A stretch of DNA of 64,000 bases from Leifsonia sp. fls2-241-R2A-40a (GTDB lineage Bacteria; Actinomycetota; Actinomycetes; Actinomycetales; Microbacteriaceae). The position numbers were made by a program, and so were the translations under genes. Under the pieces are notes generated by a model. The model worked only from the letters and a program-made list of their open reading frames with translations. It was not told the DNA's origin and did not search any database. This document shows, one piece after another, positions 54,447-61,084 of this stretch. Within the stretch, counting starts at the first letter, position 1. Each line of letters begins with the position of its first letter. Location: assembly GCF_030209575.1 (NCBI RefSeq), contig NZ_JARVRS010000001.1, positions 3,685,334-3,749,333 on the forward strand, read 5' to 3'.

Positions 54447-54884
54447 ATGGACTCCATCCCCGACTTCCCCAGCTTCGACCACGACGACGCGTGGTCGCTC
54501 GGCTCGCAGTTCGCCCTTGAGGCCCGTGCCGACGGACTGCCGATCACGATCAGCATCGATCTCGGCGAGCAGCGGGTGTTCCAGGCCAGCCTTCCGGGAA
54601 GCACGGCGATGAACGTGCGCTGGGCCGAGCGGAAGGCGAACCTGGTGCGCCACTTCGACCTGGCGAGCATCGAGGTCGCCGAACGCTACGGGGTGCGGGA
54701 GAACTTCTACGTGGAGTTCGGTCTCGACCAAGCACGGTACGCGGCGGCCGAGGGCGCCCTCCCGATCCGCGTCCGAGGCTCCCTGGTGGGAGTGCTGGCC
54801 GTCTCCGGGCTGGACGAGGGCGGAGACCATGACCTGGCCCTGTCGGCGCTCACGCGTTTCCGCGAAGGCCGGGTCTCCGCCTGA
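54447..54884 (+). CDS. UPF0303/heme-degrading domain protein
   Basis: This 145-residue protein has FDHDDAWSLGSQFALEARAD, PITISIDLGEQRVFQASLPG, MNVRWAERKANLVRHF and VRGSLVGVLAVSGLDEGGDH, the UPF0303 (GlcG/HbpS-like) pattern. Relatives bind heme or act in oxidative stress; the function here is unproven. A TAGCGT box (54434-54439) lies seven bases before the ATG, suggesting a leaderless message. Being next to the metal transporter may be meaningful. Confidence 0.85.
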   Translation: MDSIPDFPSFDHDDAWSLGSQFALEARADGLPITISIDLGEQRVFQASLPGSTAMNVRWAERKANLVRHFDLASIEVAERYGVRENFYVEFGLDQARYAAAEGALPIRVRGSLVGVLAVSGLDEGGDHDLALSALTRFREGRVSA

Positions 54885-54885
54885 A

Positions 54886-54913
54886 CCGGGGCCGCGCGTC
54901 CGCGCGGCCCCGG
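54886..54913. terminator. Bidirectional GC-rich hairpin
   Basis: CCGGGGCCGCGCG (54886-54898) and CGCGCGGCCCCGG (54901-54913) are perfect complements with a two-base gap; the folded loop will be a few bases larger. It fills the space between the convergent stops at 54884 and 54918. Confidence 0.8.
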
Positions 54914-54917
54914 GGTC

Positions 54918-55304
54918 TCAGGCCGTCCCTGCCAGCGCCTTCGTCTTGAGCGCCTCGAACTCGGCGGGAGTGATGGCGCCGCTGTCCAGCAGACGCTTGC
55001 CCGACTCGATCTCTGCGGCGGGCGAGCCCGTCGTGGCGACCGAGCGGATGTACTGCTCGCTCGCCTGCTGCGCCTCCATCGCACCGGCCGCGCTCCGCTG
55101 CGCCATCCGCCCACCGCGCGCGATGAGGTAGATGAGGGCGGCCAGGAACGGGACGACGACGAGGAACAGCACCCACAGCGCCTTCGCCCAGCCGTTCAGC
55201 TCGGGGTCACGGAAGATGTCGATGATGATGCGGATGAAGATGGTGATGCACACGATCACCAGGTAGAACCAGAACGTCCAGACGATGAAATCCCAGAAGG
55301 TCAC
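54918..55304 (-). CDS. Membrane protein with PLDc_N-like and SHOCT domains
   Basis: This 128-residue protein (GTG 55302-55304) has two helices (FWFYLVIVCITIFIRIIIDI and ALWVLFLVVVPFLAALIYLI, then ARGGRMAQR), which is the phospholipase-D-nuclease N-terminal-like pattern. It ends with a SHOCT motif (ESGKRLLDSGAITPAEFEAL). Such proteins are common in actinobacteria and of unknown role. Confidence 0.83.
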   Translation of the reverse strand: MTFWDFIVWTFWFYLVIVCITIFIRIIIDIFRDPELNGWAKALWVLFLVVVPFLAALIYLIARGGRMAQRSAAGAMEAQQASEQYIRSVATTGSPAAEIESGKRLLDSGAITPAEFEALKTKALAGTA

Positions 55305-55403
55305 AACAGCCCCCTTATTCGCACGAAAGCGTCCATCGCTTCACGTGGCCAGAACGTATGTCCTCGACGGCGTCCGCGGCTAGTAGCCGTTTTGGACCCC
55401 CCT

Positions 55404-55670
55404 TCAGTCCGGGCTGTACCCCTGGGTCGCAGCCTCGTACGTGGTGTGGGGCCGCTTCGCCGTCGACTCGGCAGGCGGCGGTACTTCCGCGTGCTCGAGC
55501 GCGCGGAGGACGAGCTGTTCCACGAGGTGGGACGCCGTGGTGCGCCGGTGCTGTGCGATGCGGACCAGAGCGGCATACTCCGGTTCGCCGAGATGGATGG
55601 TCAGCGGCATCCCACCGGGTATACGCCCGGGACCGAGGGTGGTGGGCGCTGTGACGTCGGCTTCACTCAT
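55404..55670 (-). CDS. Ribbon-helix-helix-like small protein
   Basis: This 88-residue protein has the core LTIHLGEPEYAALVRIAQHR followed by RTTASHLVEQLVLRALEHAE, which resembles the beta-strand plus two helices of MetJ/Arc/CopG DNA-binding proteins. The start codon sits in an inverted repeat CTTCAC-N6-GTGAAG (55661-55678), a possible own operator. No toxin gene is adjacent. The C-terminal tail is Pro/Thr-rich. Confidence 0.6.
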   Translation of the reverse strand: MSEADVTAPTTLGPGRIPGGMPLTIHLGEPEYAALVRIAQHRRTTASHLVEQLVLRALEHAEVPPPAESTAKRPHTTYEAATQGYSPD

Positions 55671-55838
55671 GTGTGAAGTGTGCGGCCGGCGGATACTTCC
55701 CGTCTAGAGGGGCTCCGGGCGATGGACGGAACTGGGGGCATCCATGTCTAGCCGGGCGCGACGCCAAGGGTGCATCATGCGGCCGGGACCGACGGAGTGA
55801 CGCTCGACGGGGCGCTCGAAGCTCGAGGGGGGTGCGGC

Positions 55839-56105
55839 GTGATCGCTGAGACCTACCGCGCTTTGTTCCTCCACCCCGAGCAGGACGAGGACGACTTCAG
55901 CGCCCTCCTTCCCGTGATGGGACCGTCGCCGCCCGCGCTGATCCGCGCGGCGACGACCTTCGCCGGGGCGCGGGCGATCGCCGTGTACCGTCTCGCCGAG
56001 GCCAGTTCATGGCCCGAAGCGGCCGCCTTCCTCTACCAGGAGACGGTTCCCGGCACCATCCGCGACGGCGAGAGCCTCGAGCAGGTGGCACTCCCGGACG
56101 ACTGA
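55839..56105 (+). CDS. Hypothetical protein
   Basis: This 88-residue soluble protein starts at GTG 55839 behind GAGGGG. Segments are AETYRALFLHPEQDEDDFSA, PSPPALIRAATTFAGARAIA and SSWPEAAAFLYQETVPGTIR. It may be an alpha-helical partner protein; I recognise no family. A longer reading from GTG 55797 lacks a ribosome site. The 168-base gap before it (55671-55838) shows no other gene. Confidence 0.55.
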   Translation: MIAETYRALFLHPEQDEDDFSALLPVMGPSPPALIRAATTFAGARAIAVYRLAEASSWPEAAAFLYQETVPGTIRDGESLEQVALPDD

Positions 56106-56123
56106 CGCGGCCGGCTCGGCGCC

Positions 56124-57224
56124 TCACCCGGCGAGCCAGTCCCCCTCGTCGGTGAGTCGCCACTCCACAGCGTGCTGGTGATCGACGTGCACGCGTTCAC
56201 GGCGGAGCCACCAGGTCTGGTCCGGTCCCCACCCTGCTATGACCGATGCCGCATCCTCCCCCACCGGGATGGGCCTCCCTGCCAGGCGAAGGTATCCCGC
56301 CACGGTGAGGTGCACGCCGTCGTAGTCCCGGGCAACGGCGGCCCAGTCGGGGATCAGCCACGCCCCCGCGCGCGCCGTCGCCCGGTACCAGTCGTGGCGG
56401 CGGGAGGCCGTGGCCGTCAGCGGGTAGCGGCGGCACAGACCCGCCCACGCGTGCGGGCCGGTGACCTCGTACACCGACGCCCCGTCGACGCGGACCGGCG
56501 AGGCGACCGCCCTGCGCCAGCCCTCGCTGTCCTCCACGAGGCGCAGCCCCGCTGGGCCGCTGTGCATGGTTCGTGTCGTCGCGAACGACGGGCCGAACAC
56601 GGGCGTGCTCCACCAGCTGCCCGACCAGGGCGCCGCCGGACCCTCGGGGCGGTCGCTGGCGGCGCCGAACTCCGCGGCGACGGCCTCCTCGCGCCATTCC
56701 GCCCAGTCGGACTCGACGCCCGCAGCGAGATCAGGTGCAGGCGTTGCGCCGGCGTCGAAGACGACCTGCCACTGGTCCGCGGACTCCATCGGCTCCTCCC
56801 ACGTACTGGCGTCGGGATGCCGCACCAGCGCACCCGCGATGCGCAGCAGGGCGGGCCGCAGCTCCGGCAGCCCGGCCAACGTATCCTCACCGTCTGGCTC
56901 CTGCCAGTACCGGGCGCTGTCCACCGCCGCCGACAGCGCCGGCAGGAGGCTCGGGACGCGGTCGACCGGCGCGTCGGCGAGCACACGCGCGAGTTCGGGC
57001 AGCGTCATCCGGTCGGGATCCGGATGATCCGCGTCGTCGGCCTCCAGGCTCGTGAATGTCAGCATCGTTCGGCTGGAACTCACGTCCCGCTCGTTGCCGA
57101 ACTGCGCCACGCACATGCCGATGCGCCACCGATCGGGGTGGCCGTCATACGCCTCGAGCGCCGCGGCGAGAGCGAGGCGACGCCCGCGGGGCCCCTCGAG
57201 CAGGGCGTCCGGATCGATCGTCAC
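56124..57224 (-). CDS. Hypothetical protein, Trp-rich
   Basis: This 366-residue soluble protein contains GRRLALAAALEAYDGHPDRW, WSGSWWSTPVFGPSFATTRT, YEVTGPHAWAGLCRRYPLTA and ARDYDGVHLTVAGYLRLAGR. The order suggests an N-terminal helical half and a C-terminal beta-rich half. I recognise no family or catalytic motif. A TAGGCT box (complement 57231-57236) lies six bases before GTG 57224, a leaderless start. The acyltransferase gene ends 10 bases upstream. Confidence 0.72.
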   Translation of the reverse strand: MTIDPDALLEGPRGRRLALAAALEAYDGHPDRWRIGMCVAQFGNERDVSSSRTMLTFTSLEADDADHPDPDRMTLPELARVLADAPVDRVPSLLPALSAAVDSARYWQEPDGEDTLAGLPELRPALLRIAGALVRHPDASTWEEPMESADQWQVVFDAGATPAPDLAAGVESDWAEWREEAVAAEFGAASDRPEGPAAPWSGSWWSTPVFGPSFATTRTMHSGPAGLRLVEDSEGWRRAVASPVRVDGASVYEVTGPHAWAGLCRRYPLTATASRRHDWYRATARAGAWLIPDWAAVARDYDGVHLTVAGYLRLAGRPIPVGEDAASVIAGWGPDQTWWLRRERVHVDHQHAVEWRLTDEGDWLAG

Positions 57225-57233
57225 CCGCCGAGC

Positions 57234-58295
57234 CTAGACCGGCCCGCGGGCCGACGACGCCCGCCTCTCCGGGACCGCCTCGACGGGCCGGCGGCGCACC
57301 CTCCTGCGTTTCGCGCCGATCAGGATCGGGGACAGCGGGGTCAGATGGAGGAGCAGCGCCACACCCCACGGGATGATCAGGGCGGCCGCGAGCTGTCCGA
57401 TCGTCGGCAGCCCGAACGCCCGGGCGTACGTGAGCACGACGGGATGGAGGAGGACGACGGCGATGCCCACGACGGCCAGCTCGGTGATGACGGCCCCGAC
57501 GGCTCTCGGGTACGGGATCCTTTTCGCGAGCAGCGTCAGTCCGAACGAGATGGCGCAGGCGAGGGCCAGTCCGAGCACGGGCACGCCGTATCCGCCCTGC
57601 TTGATGTCGATGGGCGTCGGCTGAACGACGGCGATGATCGCGAGCGGAACCAGGACGAGGGCCGCGCCGGTCCAGACGGAGCGCGCGATCCTCGGTTCCA
57701 GCGCTCGCGCCGTCGAGCCGACGACCAGGAGGATCAGGCACGGGACGGCGGATCCGATCGCGAACGGCGTATGCGCCAGCTCCGGTCCGAAGAGATACCC
57801 GCACAGCAGCCCGAGCACGGCGACGGCCCAGACGGCGGGTCTGGGAAGGCGTTCGACGATCCGGTACAGGAGTGCGGCGAAGAACAGGGTGGAGACGAAC
57901 CAGAAGGTTCCGTAGGTCCCGCCGGGATTGGGGCCGCCGAGCAGGGGCAGCAGCACGATGTTCCCGTCGACTGCGCCCTTGCGCGCCATGTCGGCGATGA
58001 GCAGCAGCGAGATCACGACGAACCAGCCGATGTACGGGAGCCCGAGCGTCCGCCCGCGGTTCACGAATTCCTGGCGCAGCGTCCGCCCCGGGGTCCAGAG
58101 GTACCCGGTGAGGAAGAAGAACACCGGCACGTGCCAGGCGTAGAGGAAATCGTGGGTCAGCGGCCCGCGGAAGGTGTGGCCGAAGATCACCGCGGCGATC
58201 CCGACCACGCGCACCGCGTCGATCCCCGCTGAGCGCGCACGCCGCGACGACAGCACCGGCCCGTCCATGCGCCCCCATCGTCTCGGCTCGAACAT
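57234..58295 (-). CDS. Acyltransferase family 3 membrane protein
   Basis: This 353-residue protein has about ten membrane helices. The catalytic histidine is in IFGHTFRGP, and the DFLYAWHVPVFFFLTGYLWT motif is typical of acyltransferase-3 (OafA/NodX-like) enzymes that acetylate or succinylate surface glycans. The start is uncertain; ATG 58295 or an inner ATG ten residues later (58268) are both possible. No sugar-transferase cluster is next to it. Confidence 0.83.
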   Translation of the reverse strand: MFEPRRWGRMDGPVLSSRRARSAGIDAVRVVGIAAVIFGHTFRGPLTHDFLYAWHVPVFFFLTGYLWTPGRTLRQEFVNRGRTLGLPYIGWFVVISLLLIADMARKGAVDGNIVLLPLLGGPNPGGTYGTFWFVSTLFFAALLYRIVERLPRPAVWAVAVLGLLCGYLFGPELAHTPFAIGSAVPCLILLVVGSTARALEPRIARSVWTGAALVLVPLAIIAVVQPTPIDIKQGGYGVPVLGLALACAISFGLTLLAKRIPYPRAVGAVITELAVVGIAVVLLHPVVLTYARAFGLPTIGQLAAALIIPWGVALLLHLTPLSPILIGAKRRRVRRRPVEAVPERRASSARGPV

Positions 58296-58341
58296 GACGA
58301 GTACCAGGATAGGGCCCGCCTCGTTCCGGCGACCGCCCGCG

Positions 58342-58827
58342 TCAGGCTCCGGTCACTCGAGTGAGGAACAGCCAGGCGCTGATGACCCCGCCTACGAGGG
58401 CGATGGTCACCGCCGCCGCGACCAGGTAGAGACCGGCCGCGAGTCCGGTGATAGCAAGCAGCGCGCCGACCAGCAGGGTGATGCACGTGACGAGGCGGGG
58501 CGCTCCCACGTCGAGGAGACGCGCCACGCGATCACCGCTTCGCTCGGTGCGCGCGCGGCAGTCGAGCAGCTGGAGGACGACGGCGACCGCCACGGCCACG
58601 AACGCGATCTCGAGCCCGACCGAGACGGGTGTCTGATCGGGCAGCGACAGGGCGAGCGCCACCAGCACGGGAACGAGGAACAGCCCCAGCGTCTGCGCCG
58701 CCCTGTTCCGCAGCTCGATCGACGCTGCGATGACGTCGATGCGGATCGAGACGGCGACGAAGATCAGCCCGAGGAGCGCGCCGCCCACGCCTCCGCTGAT
58801 GACGGCGAACGTGTACCAGGATTCCAC
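58342..58827 (-). CDS. Small four-helix membrane protein
   Basis: This 161-residue protein starts at GTG 58825-58827 and has four hydrophobic segments, including FAVISGGVGGALLGLIFVAV, LGLFLVPVLVALALSLPDQT and LVTCITLLVGALLAITGLAA. No family recognised. A TAGGGT box (complement 58834-58839) lies six bases before the start. It is the last gene before the tRNA-linked island. Confidence 0.72.
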   Translation of the reverse strand: MESWYTFAVISGGVGGALLGLIFVAVSIRIDVIAASIELRNRAAQTLGLFLVPVLVALALSLPDQTPVSVGLEIAFVAVAVAVVLQLLDCRARTERSGDRVARLLDVGAPRLVTCITLLVGALLAITGLAAGLYLVAAAVTIALVGGVISAWLFLTRVTGA

Positions 58828-58842
58828 GCGCCAACCCTACGG

Positions 58843-58902
58843 GACGCGGAACTCAACGAACGCGCAACAGCGACCGAGTGGTGGAGATGGGGGGAATCGA
58901 AC
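58843..58902. repeat. Distal copy of the island's direct repeat (att-like), with tRNA 3' fragment
   Basis: A perfect match of 60 bp to 63941-64000. Positions 58879-58902 equal the last 24 bases of a tRNA gene on the minus strand (CCA, acceptor strand CATCTCC, CCCCC and the T-loop TTCGATT). Identity stops at 58903, and no tRNA body follows. The base before the repeat also differs (G at 58842, T at 63940), so this is the left boundary of the island. Confidence 0.9.
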
Positions 58903-58929
58903 GCCCGAATGCTGTGACGTGTCGGTGAC

Positions 58930-61047
58930 TCAGAACGTCAGCCTGCCGCTCGAGTCGATGTTCGAATTCCACGAGTTCTCGGTGACCTCGGTGCGTTTCG
59001 AGAGATCTTGGAGCGCGATCTCGTGGCTGGAACTGACCCGCAAGCCCGGCCTCACCGCGGAGAGGTAGTTCGTGGTCTGGGCGAGATTGCCGACGATCGT
59101 CGATCGCACACTCTCGATTGTGAGCGAGAGGGCGGGTGCGTCGGGGAAATCTCCGCGAAGTGCGAAAAGCCCTCCTCCTTTGGCATGCTGAGCGCCCGGA
59201 ATCGCGCGCTTAGCCGCGGTGAATCCGGCGGCGTTCGCGCCTATCACGCAGCCCGCGCCGAGTGCGACGGTGACCGACCGCGTGGCGAAAACCTCGACGA
59301 GGATCGACGTCCACATGTCGGGCACGCCGGCCATGTCGCCCTCGGATGCGGCCTCGATCGCGATCGCGCCGCCGGCCGCGTCGCCGCTGACATTCGACGA
59401 CGGGGAGGGGACGCCGCTGCGTCCGGCTGAGCGGGCACCGAATACCGTGTCGGACACGACGAGGTCGACGTTGCGGACCGCGAGCGCTCCCCCGTGATCG
59501 TGGCTTCTGGGCCCGCCTGGACCCGAGGCGTTGCCGGTGAACCGGCATCCGGTGATCGTCGCATCCGATCCCATCGTCAGGCGTACTCCGCCGCCCATGT
59601 TCTCGGCCCGGTTGTCGGCGATGACACAGGATGCGAGACTCACCCGGGAGAGCACGGAGGCGTAAACGCCGCCGCCGTCGTCGTATCCGTGGTTCGCGCT
59701 CACGCGTGTTTTCGCGATGGTGATGACGCTCGTGCGAGCCTTTGCGACCTGCGAGCGATCCCAGGCGTCCCAGGCGTTGAGCGAGAGCGCTGTGGTGACC
59801 ACGTAGTAGAGCGCATGATCGAGTAGGGTCCGCTTGGCCGATTTCGGTTTCGGGGAGCCCGGAGGCGGTGCAGGGGCAGGCGAAACCGCCGCCTGACCCA
59901 GGTGGATCGCGTCGAGGAGCAGCATCGGGATGCCGCGGACCACAGGGTTAGGGAGCAGCGGATCGAGCAGCCAGCGCCCGTAGTCGATGACGTCCTGGAC
60001 GGAGATCGACGAGAGAACCGACAGGGGCGAGCCGATGGAGGATTTCACGCCGGCCAGCTTCGTCACGAGAAAGCGCACGATGTCGATCTCGAACAGGTCG
60101 CGGCCGAGCTTGTCCGGCACCGCTACTTCGCACCCGATGCCGCCGCCATCGCAGCGCCCGCCCACCAGAGTGGAGTTCTTGTCGACGATGCAGCCCGTGA
60201 TCGTGGGCCAGCCATACCCGGCGACGGCGATGGCTCCGCCTCGGCCGTTGGCCACGTTTCCGGTGAGCAGACACCGGTCGATGGTCGGACTCGACCAGAC
60301 CGCGGCAACCCCCGCACCGAAGGCCTGAGCGGTGATGGCGTGATTCGGGCGGCCGGATGTCACCGCTCGGTCGAAGTCCGCGCTGGCCGCGGCAAGGATG
60401 GCCGCACGGCTCACCGGGGGCAGCGGTGGCTTCTTGACCAGGTTGACCGCCTGGATCAACAGGTTGAGGGCGGCCTCCGTCGTCGGCGTGAAGATTGCGT
60501 CGAGAATGTCCAGCACAGCCTGGCGGAACGCGACACGATCGGCCTCCGGCCAGCCGCTGACCGGCGCAGCCTGGGTTCGGTTCCCCGTGAACACGCATTG
60601 CTCGACCTTCACCTGGTCGACGTCCACGATCGCCAGTCCCCCACCGCAACCGAGACCGGGGTCCCCGGGCTTGTGAACTGAGAGGCCATTGGTGATCCGC
60701 ACCCCGCGGATGGTGACGGGTCCCAGAGTGGTCCTCGTCGAGATCGTTCCCTGCACACGGATAACACGATGGGTTCCGTCGCCGGCGATCGTCGGGAGCA
60801 CTTTCGCCGAGAACCCCTTCGCTGTCGGGTCGAACGTCGGATGCGCGACGGCATAGCTGCTGGTGATCGTGATCGCTTTGTCGATGAGCAGTTCCGGGCC
60901 GACGTAGGTACCCGCATCCATGATCTCGATGGTGTCTCCGGCCGCCGCTGCCGCCACTGCCATCTGGACCGTCTTTGCCGGAGCTGACTTGTCGGTATAC
61001 GGCCCGGATGTCCTCCCGTTCGCTCCTACGTATCGCGTGGCTGGCAT
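58930..61047 (-). CDS. Parallel beta-helix (pectate-lyase-like) protein of the island
   Basis: This 705-residue protein starts at ATG 61045-61047. It begins MPATRYVGANGRTSGPYTDK and shows repeated rungs such as GPVTIRGVRITNGLSVHKPG, PTIDRCLLTGNVANGRGGAI, TITGCRFTGNASGPGG and GGGVRLTMGSD, typical of right-handed beta-helix proteins (NosD/pectate-lyase-like). Two helical insertions interrupt the helix (about residues 160-230 and 300-430); the second contains a Pro-rich linker (PAPAPPPGSPKPK). No signal peptide is visible, so it is either cytoplasmic or exported by another route. No catalytic motif is clear. It is 37 bases downstream of its partner. Confidence 0.82.
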   Translation of the reverse strand: MPATRYVGANGRTSGPYTDKSAPAKTVQMAVAAAAAGDTIEIMDAGTYVGPELLIDKAITITSSYAVAHPTFDPTAKGFSAKVLPTIAGDGTHRVIRVQGTISTRTTLGPVTIRGVRITNGLSVHKPGDPGLGCGGGLAIVDVDQVKVEQCVFTGNRTQAAPVSGWPEADRVAFRQAVLDILDAIFTPTTEAALNLLIQAVNLVKKPPLPPVSRAAILAAASADFDRAVTSGRPNHAITAQAFGAGVAAVWSSPTIDRCLLTGNVANGRGGAIAVAGYGWPTITGCIVDKNSTLVGGRCDGGGIGCEVAVPDKLGRDLFEIDIVRFLVTKLAGVKSSIGSPLSVLSSISVQDVIDYGRWLLDPLLPNPVVRGIPMLLLDAIHLGQAAVSPAPAPPPGSPKPKSAKRTLLDHALYYVVTTALSLNAWDAWDRSQVAKARTSVITIAKTRVSANHGYDDGGGVYASVLSRVSLASCVIADNRAENMGGGVRLTMGSDATITGCRFTGNASGPGGPRSHDHGGALAVRNVDLVVSDTVFGARSAGRSGVPSPSSNVSGDAAGGAIAIEAASEGDMAGVPDMWTSILVEVFATRSVTVALGAGCVIGANAAGFTAAKRAIPGAQHAKGGGLFALRGDFPDAPALSLTIESVRSTIVGNLAQTTNYLSAVRPGLRVSSSHEIALQDLSKRTEVTENSWNSNIDSSGRLTF

Positions 61048-61084
61048 TCTGGCCTATCGATCGGCGCTGTGGACGGCACCCGGA

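Noticed and set aside
58879..58902. tRNA-like sequence as a functional tRNA gene
   Set aside because: Only the last 24 bases are present; no anticodon arm or D-arm follows, so it is the detached end of an integration repeat.
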